A DNA stretch of 33,152 nt from Asaia bogorensis (GCA_945886995.1 CAMCZJ010000002.1:1-33152), one strand, 5' to 3'. Positions 1-7,579 are shown, counted from the stretch's first letter. Numbers and translations are program-made. The notes: a model not told the origin generated them from the sequence alone.

Positions 1-440
1 GGGCGAGCGCGGATTTCGGCATCATAGGCCGCGCGGATGCGTTCTTCCGTCACGAGCCCAGCCAATGCGCGGGAAAGATAGGCCTGCTGCAATTCCTGTT
101 CTTCGGCGCGGCGGATGCGCGCGCGCACAGCCTCATCCTTATCAAGCCCCGCCCGGCGGGCGGCGGCGGCCACGGCACGCCCGGCGATCATTTGATCGAG
201 CAGCAGGGGATAGAGCATCTGCGCCGGCGCGCCGCGCAATTCTTCGGGCAATTCCTGGGCGGCATTGGCAAGGTCTGAGAAGCGAATCTCCTCTCCATCC
301 ACCTTGGCCACAATGGGGTCAGCCGGCGGGGCGGCTGGGGCGGGCTGGGCCAGGCCGGGCTCCGCAAGGGTAACCCCCAGCAATAGCGCTAGGGTGGCGC
401 GAAGGGGGGCGGAGGCGGCCGGGCCGCGCAAATGGCGCAT
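1..440 (-). CDS. Parvulin-type peptidyl-prolyl isomerase, N-terminal part (cut by window edge)
   Basis: Reading the minus strand from the ATG at 440 gives 146 codons with no stop, so the gene runs out of the window. The N-terminus is a signal peptide: a short basic stretch, a hydrophobic core near residues 13-25 and an Ala-Gln cleavage region near residue 32. It is followed by VAKVDGEEIRFSDL, typical of the SurA/PpiC N-terminal chaperone domain, and a Glu/Arg-rich helical stretch ending in TEERIRAAYDAEI. The catalytic PpiC domain would lie beyond base 1 and is not seen. Family knowledge: these periplasmic foldases act on exported proteins, which fits its position divergent from secA. The start is preceded by a poor ribosome site but by a clear dyad at 451-468. 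Foldase family is likely; the exact subfamily is open. Confidence 0.8.
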   Translation of the reverse strand, partial: MRHLRGPAASAPLRATLALLLGVTLAEPGLAQPAPAAPPADPIVAKVDGEEIRFSDLANAAQELPEELRGAPAQMLYPLLLDQMIAGRAVAAAARRAGLDKDEAVRARIRRAEEQELQQAYLSRALAGLVTEERIRAAYDAEIRAR

Positions 441-450
441 AGGGGATGAT

Positions 451-468
451 CCCAATCTGGTGATTGGG
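451..468. promoter_or_regulatory. Perfect 7-bp dyad just upstream of the isomerase start
   Basis: CCCAATC at 451-457 and GATTGGG at 462-468 are perfect inverted copies separated by 4 bases. The dyad ends 11 bases before the isomerase ATG. It could be an operator in the divergent isomerase/secA promoter region or an RNA hairpin masking the weak ribosome site of the isomerase mRNA. Confidence 0.4.
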
Positions 469-511
469 CCGGAACATGGCCGATGCGCCCCTTCCCCACA
501 AGGCGCAAGCG

Positions 512-540
512 TTGACCCGCCCCCCCGGGGCGCCTATTTC
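512..540 (+). promoter_or_regulatory. Candidate sigma-70 promoter of secA
   Basis: TTGACC (512-517) and TATTTC (535-540) are separated by exactly 17 bases. The predicted transcript would have a leader of about 70 bases containing the 14-bp perfect palindrome at 566-579 (GGCGCC-GC-GGCGCC). Assigned by consensus match only. Confidence 0.4.
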
Positions 541-617
541 TGCGGCCAATCCGAAACATACTTTAGGCGCCGCGGCGCCGCGACCGGGCGCCCGCCCGCC
601 GGAGATTGACGCGCCAG

Positions 618-3347
618 ATGTTTGCCCGCCTTGCAGCCGCTATTTTCGGCACCTCCAACGACCGCGCCTTGAAGCGCTATCAATCCCGTGTTCCCGCGAT
701 CAATGCGCTGGAACCCCGCCTGCAGGCGCTGTCGGATGAGGCGCTGGCGGGGCAGACCGCGCTGTTCCGCGAAAGGCTGTCCAAGGGCGAAGCCCTGGAC
801 GCGCTGCTGCCGGAAGCCTTCGCGACCGTGCGGGAAGCCGCGCGCCGCGTGCTGGGCCTGCGCCATTTCGATGTGCAGATGATTGGCGGCATGGTGCTGC
901 ATGAAGGCAAGATCGCCGAAATGAAGACCGGCGAAGGCAAGACGCTGGTCGCGACCCTGCCGGTTTACCTGAATGCGCTGCCCGCCAAGGGCGTGCATGT
1001 GGTGACAGTGAATGACTATTTGGCGCAGCGCGATGCCGAATGGATGGGGCGCATCTATCGCTTCCTGGGGCTTTCCGTTGGCGTGATTATGCATGGGCTG
1101 ACGGATGACCAGCGCCAAGCCGCTTATGCCTGCGATGTGACCTATGGCACCAATAATGAATACGGTTTCGATTATCTGCGCGACAATATGAAGTATCGGC
1201 TGGAAGATATGGTCCAGCGCGATTTCGCCTATGCCATTGTGGATGAGGTGGATAGCATCCTGGTGGATGAGGCGCGCACGCCGCTCATCATCAGCGGGCC
1301 GACTGATGACACTTCCGACCTTTACCGCCGCACCGATGAGGTGATGAAGGAGCTGGTGAAGGATAAGGAGACCTTTGAGAAGGACGAAAAGCAGCGCACC
1401 GTGAGCCTGACCGAATTGGGCGGCGAAAGGGTGGAAGAATTGCTGCGCCAATTCGGCCTGCTGACCGAAGGCAATATGTATGACACGGAAAACGTGTCGC
1501 TCGTGCATCATGTGAACCAAGCCTTGCGGGCGCATGCGCTTTTCACGCGCGATGTTGAATACATTGTTCGGCAGGACAAGATTGTGATTATTGATGAATT
1601 CACCGGTCGCATGATGGAAGGCCGGCGCTATTCCGATGGCCTGCATCAGGCGCTGGAAGCCAAGGAACACGTGACAGTCCAGCCGGAGAATCAAACGCTG
1701 GCTTCCATCACCTTCCAGAATTACTTCCGGCTTTACCCGAAGCTTGCCGGCATGACCGGTACGGCGGCGACGGAAGCGGATGAATTTGCTGAAATCTACA
1801 AGCTGGAAGTGGTGGAAATCCCGACCAATGTGCCCGTTGCGCGCCTGGATCAGGATGATGAGGTGTATCGTAACGCCGAAGAAAAATATGAGGCGGTGGC
1901 GAAGCTGATCGAAGAAGCGCGCGGGCGCGGCCAGCCTTGCCTGGTGGGCACCACAAGCATCGAAAAATCGGAACTGATTTCGGCGTTGCTGAAGAAGAAA
2001 AACGTCCCGCACCAAGTGCTGAATGCGCGCTACCATGAACAGGAAGCGGAAATTGTGGCGCAAGCCGGGCGCGCCGGCGCGGTGACAATTGCCACCAATA
2101 TGGCGGGCCGCGGCACGGATATTCAATTGGGTGGTAATCTGGAAATGCTGGCGCGCCAGGAAGCCAATGCTTCCGAAGGGCCGGAATTTGAAACCGCTTT
2201 GGCGCGCCACAAGACCGAAGTTGACGCAGCGCGGCCCATCGTGCGCGAAGCGGGCGGGCTTTTCGTGATTGGCACGGAACGCCATGAAAGCCGGCGTATT
2301 GATAATCAGCTGCGCGGTCGTTCAGGCCGCCAGGGGGACCCCGGTGCTTCGCGCTTCTTCCTTTCCCTGGAAGATGATCTGATGCGTATCTTCGGGTCTG
2401 ACCGGATGGGTGGGATGTTGCAAAAGCTTGGCCTGAAAGAAGGGGAGGCGATTGTCCACCCCTGGATCAACAAGGCCCTGGAACGCGCACAGAAAAAGGT
2501 GGAGGCGCGGAACTTCGACATTCGCAAAAATCTGCTGAAATATGACGACGTGATGAATGACCAGCGCCGGGAAGTTTATGCCCAGCGTCGCGCCTTTATG
2601 GTGGCGAATGAAGTGGCTGAAACCATCACGGAAATGCGTGAGGAAACCATTGCGGATATCGTCGCGCGCGCCATTCCGGAAAACGCCTATCCCGAACAAT
2701 GGGATCTGGAAAAGCTTGACCGCGATGTACAGGAAATTCTGAACCTTGATCTGCCGGTGGCGGATTGGGCGCGGGAAGAAGGCATTGATGATGATGCGGT
2801 GCGCGAACGCCTGATGCAGGCTGCCGCGCAGGCTTATGCGTCTCGTGCGGCCAATGTGGGGCCGGAGATTATGCGACAGATCGAAAAATCCCTGCTGCTG
2901 CAGATTTTCGATCAGTCCTGGAAGGAACATTTGCTGTCCCTTGATCATTTGCGCCAGGGCATCGGGCTGCGCGCCTATGGCCAGCGTGACCCGCTGAATG
3001 AATACAAAAGCGAAGCCTTCCGGCTGTTCAATTCCATGCTGGAAAATCTGCGTGAGCGTGTGACCAGCCTGCTGCTGCGCATTGAAATCCGCCCGGATGC
3101 GCCACCGCCCGCGCCGGAAGGCATTGGCGTGTTTGACATGCGCCACCCGGACCCGACTTTGGCGGGGGCGGAGATGATGGAAGTGGATGGCCCGCCCATC
3201 ACCGCGCCGATCGGCACGGCGGCGCCGCGTTCCTTACCCGCAGCGGTGGACCCGAATGACCCAAGCACTTGGGCGGGCACGCCGCGCAATGCGCCCTGCC
3301 CCTGCGGTAGTGGCAAGAAGTTCAAGGCCTGTCACGGGCGGGTTTAG
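618..3347 (+). CDS. secA: Preprotein translocase ATPase SecA
   Basis: SecA is the cytoplasmic motor that drives unfolded precursors through SecYEG by ATP hydrolysis. The ATG at 618 gives 909 residues, close to the usual proteobacterial length, and puts the Walker A motif MKTGEGKT at about residues 103-109 as in E. coli. An in-frame TTG lies 12 bases upstream but sits almost on the GGAG at 601-604, so ATG is preferred. Other visible motifs are the DEAD-type box [17 protein letters not shown], the preprotein cross-linking domain, the second-helicase motif [14 protein letters not shown], and the C-terminal zinc site [14 protein letters not shown] that binds SecB and phospholipid. No damage or missing motif is seen. 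It is divergent from a periplasmic foldase gene, an arrangement recurring in alphaproteobacteria. Confidence 0.98.
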   Translation: MFARLAAAIFGTSNDRALKRYQSRVPAINALEPRLQALSDEALAGQTALFRERLSKGEALDALLPEAFATVREAARRVLGLRHFDVQMIGGMVLHEGKIAEMKTGEGKTLVATLPVYLNALPAKGVHVVTVNDYLAQRDAEWMGRIYRFLGLSVGVIMHGLTDDQRQAAYACDVTYGTNNEYGFDYLRDNMKYRLEDMVQRDFAYAIVDEVDSILVDEARTPLIISGPTDDTSDLYRRTDEVMKELVKDKETFEKDEKQRTVSLTELGGERVEELLRQFGLLTEGNMYDTENVSLVHHVNQALRAHALFTRDVEYIVRQDKIVIIDEFTGRMMEGRRYSDGLHQALEAKEHVTVQPENQTLASITFQNYFRLYPKLAGMTGTAATEADEFAEIYKLEVVEIPTNVPVARLDQDDEVYRNAEEKYEAVAKLIEEARGRGQPCLVGTTSIEKSELISALLKKKNVPHQVLNARYHEQEAEIVAQAGRAGAVTIATNMAGRGTDIQLGGNLEMLARQEANASEGPEFETALARHKTEVDAARPIVREAGGLFVIGTERHESRRIDNQLRGRSGRQGDPGASRFFLSLEDDLMRIFGSDRMGGMLQKLGLKEGEAIVHPWINKALERAQKKVEARNFDIRKNLLKYDDVMNDQRREVYAQRRAFMVANEVAETITEMREETIADIVARAIPENAYPEQWDLEKLDRDVQEILNLDLPVADWAREEGIDDDAVRERLMQAAAQAYASRAANVGPEIMRQIEKSLLLQIFDQSWKEHLLSLDHLRQGIGLRAYGQRDPLNEYKSEAFRLFNSMLENLRERVTSLLLRIEIRPDAPPPAPEGIGVFDMRHPDPTLAGAEMMEVDGPPITAPIGTAAPRSLPAAVDPNDPSTWAGTPRNAPCPCGSGKKFKACHGRV

Positions 3348-3388
3348 TGTATGTTCAAGCCAAATGGGCGCGCGGCTAAAAATCTGCG

Positions 3389-3418
3389 TTGACAGACCTT
3401 CCGGCGAACCACTAGCGT
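3389..3418 (+). promoter_or_regulatory. Strong -35 (TTGACA) promoter downstream of secA
   Basis: A perfect consensus TTGACA at 3389-3394 is followed after 17-18 bases by CTAGCG/TAGCGT (3412-3418). Transcription would begin around 3424-3426. It lies 40 bases after the secA stop in sequence that encodes no recognisable protein, so it probably drives the leader or small RNA described next. Confidence 0.55.
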
Positions 3419-3425
3419 CTGTTGC

Positions 3426-3521
3426 ATGGATGAAACTTGCCGCCGCATCGCAAACCGATGCCGTCGCTGCTTCTCAGCGGCGGCTTCTCTGGCTGCGTGC
3501 AGACAAGCCCCTCCCCGGTGA
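3426..3521 (+). CDS. Possible Arg/Cys-rich leader peptide
   Basis: An ATG exactly at the predicted transcript start opens a 31-codon frame ending at TGA 3519-3521. It encodes 7 Arg and 4 Cys, including two Cys-Arg-Arg runs (codons TGC CGC CGC and TGC CGT CGC), and spans the two hairpins of the leader. Because an arginine-pathway gene (argC) follows, ribosome stalling at arginine codons is an attractive attenuation model. There is no ribosome site, so it would have to be translated leaderless. The codon bias may simply reflect a GC-rich RNA. Confidence 0.25.
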   Translation: MDETCRRIANRCRRCFSAAASLAACRQAPPR

Positions 3522-3567
3522 GGTCCCGAGCGGTCCACGCCTGAGGCGGCATCAGCCCGCATCTTTG

Positions 3568-3603
3568 AACCCCCGCAGCCCCCAGCTTCGGGGGTTTTTC
3601 TTT
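3568..3603 (+). terminator. Rho-independent terminator between leader and GNAT gene
   Basis: AACCCCCG (3568-3575) pairs with CGGGGGTT (3589-3596), running into the T-tract TTTTTCTTT. A competing inner stem CCCCC (3579-3583)/GGGGG (3590-3594) uses the same right arm. It ends 22 bases before the GNAT start codon, so it either ends a small RNA or acts as the attenuator of GNAT-argC. Confidence 0.75.
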
Positions 3604-3625
3604 GCCCAGATCACAGGAAAACATC

Positions 3626-4174
3626 GTGCTCAACAGCAACGCCGCCCAAGCCGAGTCTTCGCAAACACCTAAAGACGCCGGACACAAAACGCTACGGCGC
3701 GCCACCACCGCTGATGCGGTGACCGTCCGCGAACTGACCCGCGCAGCCTACGCGAAGTGGGTGCCCATCCTCGGGCGGGAGCCGCGACCGATGACCGCCG
3801 ACTACGATGCGGCACTGCGCGAACACCTTATTGACCTGCTGCGCGCGGACGGCGATGCCGTGGCGCTGATCGAAATGGCGCCCACGGCTGACCACCTGCT
3901 AATCGTCAATGTTGCGGTGGTACCCGCCGAGCAGGGCCGGGGCCACGGTCGTGCCCTGATGGCGCATGCGGAGGAAGTCGCCCGATCGCTCAAGCTGAGC
4001 GAGGTGCGGCTCTACACGAACGCGCTCTTTGCCGAGAATATTCGACTCTATGGCCGACTCGGCTACCGGGTGGACCGCGAGGAACAGCACCCGCAGTTCG
4101 GCGTCGCCGTGCATATGAGCAAGCGCCTCGACGCCATAGCCGACGCGCACTCCAACAGCAGGACATCACCATGA
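3626..4174 (+). CDS. GNAT-family N-acetyltransferase, coupled to argC
   Basis: The GTG at 3626 is chosen because AGGAAA (3615-3620) lies 5 bases upstream; it yields 182 residues. The fold is GNAT: the acceptor-side region LRRATTADAVTVRELTRAAY, the motif A strand LIVNVAVVPAEQGRGHGRAL with the acetyl-CoA pyrophosphate loop (Q/R-x-x-G-x-G/A pattern), and a C-terminal NIRLYGRLGYRVDREE typical of motif B. The substrate cannot be read from sequence. Its stop overlaps the argC start (ATGA, 4171-4174), so the two are translated together, suggesting that the acetylated product or its pathway is linked to ArgC chemistry. It is not a classical ArgA/ArgJ. Possible roles are amino-acid or amine acetylation or detoxification. 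Confidence 0.85.
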   Translation: MLNSNAAQAESSQTPKDAGHKTLRRATTADAVTVRELTRAAYAKWVPILGREPRPMTADYDAALREHLIDLLRADGDAVALIEMAPTADHLLIVNVAVVPAEQGRGHGRALMAHAEEVARSLKLSEVRLYTNALFAENIRLYGRLGYRVDREEQHPQFGVAVHMSKRLDAIADAHSNSRTSP

Positions 4175-5148
4175 GCATTCGCATTGGCATTGTCGGGATC
4201 AGCGGTTTTGGCGGTGGTGAGGCGATGCGCCTGGTAGCAAACCACCCGGATTTCGAATTGATCTACGCCGCAGGTGAAGGCAGCGCCGGCAGCCGGTTGG
4301 GGGATCGCTTCCCCGGTGTGCCAGCAAAGCTAGCCGAAATGGTGATCGAGAAATGGGATCCGGGGATGCTACCGAAGCTCGATCTGCTATTCGCCTCGCT
4401 GCCCACGGGCAGTTCGGCTGAAGCGCTGGCGCGTATCCCCAAGGGCGTGAAGATCGTGGATATCGGCGGCGACCATCGCTATGTCAAAGATTGGACTTAC
4501 GGCCTGGCCGATGTCTGGCCAGCGCAGATCGCGGGTCAGAATCGCATTGCCAATCCCGGCTGCTTCCCTGCGGCGACGCTTACCGCGCTGGCGCCACTGC
4601 TGGCCAATAAGCTGATCGAGCCCGGCAACATCGTGATTGACGCCAAGACCGGTATCTCAGGCGCTGGTCGGGGCGGCGGCGACAGCAGATTCGGCTATGC
4701 CGAGACCAACGAGAACCTGGTGCCCTACGGTCTGCTGAAGCACACCCACATGCCTGAAATGGCCAGAACGATTGAAAAGCTAAGCGGCAGCAGCGCGGCC
4801 GGGCTGGTGTTTACGCCACATCTGGTGCCGATGACCCGCGGCATACTCGCGACCATTTACTGCCGAGGCCGCGCTACCACGGACCAGTGCTTGGACGCGG
4901 CGCGGCGCTTCTATGCAGGGCGGGCCTTTGTGCGTGTGACCGACAAGCCACCGCAGACCAAATGGGCTACCGGGTCGAACCTTGCTTTCGTCAGCTACGC
5001 GGCGGACCCAGACCGCAACTTGGTGATCGCAATGGGGGTGGTGGACAATCTTGGGAAAGGAGCAGCCGGCCAAGCGGTGCAGAATGCGAATCTGATCTGT
5101 GGCCTGCCAGAAACTGCGGGGCTGGATGGCGTGCCTGTTTGGCCATGA
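4171..5148 (+). CDS. argC: N-acetyl-gamma-glutamyl-phosphate reductase (ArgC, common form)
   Basis: ArgC reduces N-acetylglutamyl-5-phosphate to the semialdehyde with NADPH, the third step of ornithine/arginine synthesis in the cytoplasm. The 325-residue protein shows the N-terminal nucleotide-binding region IGIVGISGFGGGEAMRL, the catalytic cysteine in NPGCFPAAT (Cys131), the substrate loop LLKHTHMPEM, and TPHLVPMTRGILATIY, all of the common ArgC type. In many alphaproteobacteria argC follows rplM-rpsI; here it follows a GNAT gene with a 4-base overlap and sits behind a promoter-leader-terminator unit. It may therefore be a second, specialised copy or a relocated sole copy. The window cannot decide. 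Confidence 0.92.
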   Translation: MSIRIGIVGISGFGGGEAMRLVANHPDFELIYAAGEGSAGSRLGDRFPGVPAKLAEMVIEKWDPGMLPKLDLLFASLPTGSSAEALARIPKGVKIVDIGGDHRYVKDWTYGLADVWPAQIAGQNRIANPGCFPAATLTALAPLLANKLIEPGNIVIDAKTGISGAGRGGGDSRFGYAETNENLVPYGLLKHTHMPEMARTIEKLSGSSAAGLVFTPHLVPMTRGILATIYCRGRATTDQCLDAARRFYAGRAFVRVTDKPPQTKWATGSNLAFVSYAADPDRNLVIAMGVVDNLGKGAAGQAVQNANLICGLPETAGLDGVPVWP

Positions 5149-5414
5149 GATGCGCCAGCTTCCATATCTTCACCAGGAAGACAATCGAACTGACTAATCC
5201 GGCAGATCGAAGAATGCGCGAACGCAAGAACCGCCCGATTGGGGGGGCATCCGGCGGCGCAGACGCCGGAAAGGCGAAGCAGCCATCGCGGCCCCGGCTT
5301 CGCGCCCAAGATGCTTGCGCCCCCATGCAATGTGGGGGCACTTGGCTAAGCGACAAACATCGTCGCTTACTGACTTAGCGCATGCCTACTGCAGAATAAG
5401 ATAGCAGACAGGCG
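5149..5414. terminator. Hairpin-rich convergent gap between argC and flaF
   Basis: No gene is seen in these 266 bases. Three perfect dyads follow one another: TCCGGCG (5250-5256)/CGCCGGA (5264-5270); GCCCCCA (5319-5325)/TGGGGGC (5333-5339); and TAAGCGAC (5347-5354)/GTCGCTTA (5362-5369). The last is nested in a wider GCTAAG...CTTAGC pair. None has a good T-tract. The position between convergent transcripts suggests bidirectional termination or mRNA-end protection. Confidence 0.45.
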
Positions 5415-5762
5415 CTAGCCCGCATCGCCCGAAAGGCCAGCAATCATCTGGTCGTTCATTTCGATCAGGAAGGCAAGATCCGGTTCGCTTTTTTCCATTT
5501 CGCGCTGGATGGAACGGCTCAGGCTCAGGATCGAAGCGCGCAAGGCTTGCGGCAATAGATTGGCCGGGTGAACAATGGCCGCTTCCACCGCCAACCACAG
5601 ACGGCGATTATCAGCCACTGCCCGGGCGCGTTCAATGGCATCGCCATTCAAGGCTGACTTCAGGCCGTAATTCACACGACGAAACACATCCGCTTCCTGG
5701 TCACGCTGGCTGCGGGCTTGCTGGGTGGCGCCATAGCGGCGCGTGGCGAGCATCTGGTTCAT
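5415..5762 (-). CDS. flaF: Flagellar biosynthesis regulator FlaF
   Basis: A 115-residue protein starting MNQMLATRRYGATQQ, with a GAGG ribosome site just upstream; this start is preferred over a longer upstream frame that would overlap flbT. The sequence (Y-x-x-x-Q, then RRLWLAVEAAIVHPANLLPQ and a C-terminal FLIEMNDQMIAGL) matches the FlaF family. In Caulobacter FlaF is required for flagellin synthesis and secretion and counteracts FlbT. It lies 10 bases after flbT and downstream of two flagellin genes on the same strand, so it is probably the last gene of that unit. Cytoplasmic. Confidence 0.92.
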   Translation of the reverse strand: MNQMLATRRYGATQQARSQRDQEADVFRRVNYGLKSALNGDAIERARAVADNRRLWLAVEAAIVHPANLLPQALRASILSLSRSIQREMEKSEPDLAFLIEMNDQMIAGLSGDAG

Positions 5763-5772
5763 GGCGTTGCCT

Positions 5773-6198
5773 CTATTCCGTTGCGGTGGCGAATTGTGCG
5801 ATGGGGTCAAGGCCCAGCACCACTTCTTCATGCCGCATGACGCGGCGTGCGAATTTCAGTGCCTGATAGCACTGATCTTCCTGGGCCAGCGTAAGCGCGC
5901 GGTCCAGATATTCGCGGGCGATGCCAGAAGTGGTGGCATCCTTGAATTCGACGATGAACCGCTTGGCAAGTTCCAGCCCTGCCATACGTTCTTCGTGATC
6001 GCCGATATAAGCGGTCTGCAAGGCGAAGTAGATGCGCCGGGCCGGGGTATTGGCCATATCGGGCGTCATCAATTGCTTGCCGAACAGGAATCGCGCCTTC
6101 GCGGTCAATTCGATTCGCGCGCGATTGCGAAACCGAATGGGTGCGCCATTGACGATCATCATGTCGCCTTGGCGGAGTTCTAGAACAAGCGTTGACAT
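5773..6198 (-). CDS. flbT: Flagellin mRNA regulator FlbT
   Basis: A 141-residue protein beginning MSTLVLELRQGDMMIVNGAPIR, the FlbT N-terminal signature, with the typical central ARRIYFALQTAYIG and a helical C-terminus. A GGAGA ribosome site sits 7 bases before the ATG. In Caulobacter FlbT binds the 5' leader of flagellin mRNA and promotes its decay until the hook is built. The flagellin genes here have leaders with conserved features, making them likely targets. A large hairpin at 6224-6251 separates it from the upstream flagellin gene, which could set the ratio of flagellin to regulator. Confidence 0.95.
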   Translation of the reverse strand: MSTLVLELRQGDMMIVNGAPIRFRNRARIELTAKARFLFGKQLMTPDMANTPARRIYFALQTAYIGDHEERMAGLELAKRFIVEFKDATTSGIAREYLDRALTLAQEDQCYQALKFARRVMRHEEVVLGLDPIAQFATATE

Positions 6199-6223
6199 TT
6201 TTTGTCTCCGTTACGAAAGGGGT

Positions 6224-6251
6224 GGTGGTCCCGGCACCTGCCGGGACCACC
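6224..6251. terminator. 12-bp perfect hairpin between flagellin gene and flbT
   Basis: GGTGGTCCCGGC (6224-6235) and GCCGGGACCACC (6240-6251) are perfect complements with a 4-base loop. On the minus strand, the direction of flagellin transcription, it follows an A-run and is not followed by a T-tract. It is therefore more likely to stabilise the flagellin mRNA 3' end or attenuate read-through into flbT-flaF than to stop it fully. The T-run TTTT lies on the plus-strand side. Confidence 0.7.
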
Positions 6252-6260
6252 TTTTCAACC

Positions 6261-7169
6261 TCAGCGGAAGAGGCTGAGCAGTGACTGTGGCGTCTGGTTC
6301 GCCATGGATAGTGTCTGAAGGCTAAGCTGCTGGCGGGTTTCCAGCCCCTTCATCCGGGCACTTTCCTTCGCCAGATCGGCATCCACCAGCGCGCCAAGGC
6401 CGTCAGCGAGGGCGTCAAGGCGCTTGGAATTGTAATTGATCTGGTTATCCACGATCGCCGCCGAGGAACCAAACCGCCCCAGGGCAGAATTGATCCGCGC
6501 TTCGACCGAAGCGAAGTTAGCGCCGGTGCCAGAAGTGGCGATGCCGCCCTGGATCAAGGCCTGCGCATCAGCGGCGGAGGTTGGAACAGAGATAGCGGCG
6601 GTGCCCGTTATCCCTGCGCCACCAACGATAAGGGCAGCACCATCAGTCGCATTAATCGTATATTCATTGCCCGCTTCGTTGCGAAGACCCGTGATATTGC
6701 CACCGTTAATTGAACCACCCGCACCAATGTTGAGGGTGCCCTGGGTGACCAGCAGGCTGCGGCCATTATACGTGGCATCGGCCACGAAGGACCTAATCTG
6801 ACCAACCAGATCCCGGTACTGGCCTTCATACTGGGTACGCGAGTCTGCGGTGATGGCGCCATCCGCAAGGCGGGTGGCGGTGGTGCGCAGCTGCTGCATG
6901 GTATTGGAAACCTGCGTCAGTGCGGTCAGCGTGGTGGCAAGAATACCACGCGTGCCACCCAGCTGTTCATTCACCGCGGTCACACCGGCCATGTCAGAAC
7001 GGACGGTTTGCGCCACAGAGAACGCGCCCGAGTCATCCTGGGAATCGGAGACACGAAAGCCAGTTGAAACGCGCTTTTGAACGGCGTTCAGCTCCGCGTT
7101 GTTCTGATTCAGGGATTGCAGGGCGAAAACGGCCTGGCGGTTGGTGTTGATTGAATTGAAAATAGACAT
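6261..7169 (-). CDS. Flagellin paralogue 1
   Basis: Encodes 302 residues. The N-terminal D0/D1 coiled region (SIFNSINTNRQAVFALQSLNQ, then KRVSTGFRVSDSQDDSGAFSVAQ) and the C-terminal D0/D1 region (DADLAKESARMKGLETRQQL...SMANQTPQSLLSLF) are canonical flagellin. The short central part (about residues 140-230) is rich in Gly, Ala, Thr and Asn and replaces the large variable domains of enterobacterial flagellins. The protein is exported by the flagellar type III system and polymerises as filament. The ATG at 7169 follows GGGGAAG. It shares about half its sequence with the second flagellin upstream, mostly at the ends. Two upstream blocks at identical distance in both genes point to common control. 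Confidence 0.97.
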   Translation of the reverse strand: MSIFNSINTNRQAVFALQSLNQNNAELNAVQKRVSTGFRVSDSQDDSGAFSVAQTVRSDMAGVTAVNEQLGGTRGILATTLTALTQVSNTMQQLRTTATRLADGAITADSRTQYEGQYRDLVGQIRSFVADATYNGRSLLVTQGTLNIGAGGSINGGNITGLRNEAGNEYTINATDGAALIVGGAGITGTAAISVPTSAADAQALIQGGIATSGTGANFASVEARINSALGRFGSSAAIVDNQINYNSKRLDALADGLGALVDADLAKESARMKGLETRQQLSLQTLSMANQTPQSLLSLFR

Positions 7170-7269
7170 TGGGGTCTTCCCCTTTCTTTTGGCGCTCGCT
7201 CTACCCAGAGTAGCGATAGCCAGTGTGCCTTCCGATTTTTTCGGTGCGTCCAGATCATGCGCAGGAGAT

Positions 7270-7326
7270 GGTTAACAAAAGCTAAACACAAAACCAAAAA
7301 ACTAAGGGTCGCTCAATTTTTTTTAA
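7270..7326 (-). promoter_or_regulatory. Conserved two-block upstream element of flagellin 1
   Basis: On the minus strand, TTAAAAAAAATTG (7326-7314) is followed 26 bases later by GTTTAGCTTTTGTTAACC (7287-7270). The second block ends 101 bases before the start codon. The same two blocks occur at exactly the same distances before flagellin 2 (8576-8520) while the sequence between them has diverged. They are probably promoter and activator or UP-like elements. I could not fit a sigma-54 -24/-12 pair or a clean sigma-28 promoter. Confidence 0.65.
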
Positions 7327-7337
7327 TCGAAGCTTAC

Positions 7338-7364
7338 CGCACCCCTTAAGGCGCAACCCTTAGG
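7338..7364. repeat. Imperfect 14-bp tandem repeat upstream of flagellin 1
   Basis: CGCACCCCTTAAGG (7338-7351) is followed directly by CGCAACCCTTAGG (7352-7364). The two copies are one and a half helical turns apart and lie 170-195 bases before the flagellin start. It may be a binding site for an activator dimer. The rest of the 410-base gap between the flagellin genes holds the two-block element, a GGCGG/CCGCC stem at 7407-7423 and the hairpin at 7527-7550. Confidence 0.4.
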
Positions 7365-7526
7365 CTATTGCTTTGGTTAAGTCTTTTGACCGGCAGCCAA
7401 GGCTCAGGCGGCTGATAACCGCCCCGCTGAGACCGCTTTCACGGACCAAGCACCTGCCACCGCCACCCCTGAACCGGCCCCCTAAAGCCCCGGTATTGCC
7501 ACCGTTGCGGGTAAGGCGCCGGACTC

Positions 7527-7550
7527 GCGCCCAGCAATATCGCTGGGCGC
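7527..7550 (-). terminator. Hairpin downstream of flagellin 2
   Basis: GCGCCCAGC (7527-7535) and GCTGGGCGC (7542-7550) form a 9-bp perfect stem with a 6-base loop, 30 bases after the flagellin 2 stop. There is no T-tract, so it could be a weak terminator or an mRNA 3' stabiliser. It implies that flagellin 1 is mainly expressed from its own promoter. Confidence 0.55.
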
Positions 7551-7579
7551 AGGTCATTCAATCGGGAAAGGCCGGGTGG

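Larger units (their letters stand above)
3424..3603 (+). ncRNA. Candidate structured leader (attenuator) or small RNA ahead of GNAT-argC
   Basis: Between a consensus promoter and an intrinsic terminator lie about 180 bases with strong RNA structure. A 6-bp hairpin (GCATCG 3445-3450 with CGATGC 3456-3461) abuts a 10-bp hairpin with a 5-base loop (3460-3469 with 3475-3484, one G-U pair). GATGCCG (3457-3463) can pair instead with CGGCATC (3547-3553), which would break the 10-bp stem; such mutually exclusive pairing is typical of attenuators. The single-stranded stretch CCCCTCCCC (3509-3517) resembles the anti-Shine-Dalgarno loops of alphaproteobacterial regulatory RNAs. The unit may end at the terminator as a free RNA or read through into GNAT-argC. 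I cannot match it to a named family. Confidence 0.45.

Noticed and set aside
534-2285. Long open frame (583 codons) on the minus strand across secA
   Set aside because: Lies antisense to an unmistakable secA. Its product is His/Arg/Phe-rich low-complexity sequence, the usual shadow of a GC3-biased gene.
3424-3603. 6S RNA, SRP RNA or tmRNA
   Set aside because: No central bubble closed by paired ends, no SRP tetraloop core and no tRNA-like end. A tRNA cloverleaf is also absent.
7170-7260. Sigma-54 promoter before flagellin 1 (GGCAC around 7221-7227)
   Set aside because: No GC at the required distance; GG and GC are not 12 bases apart.
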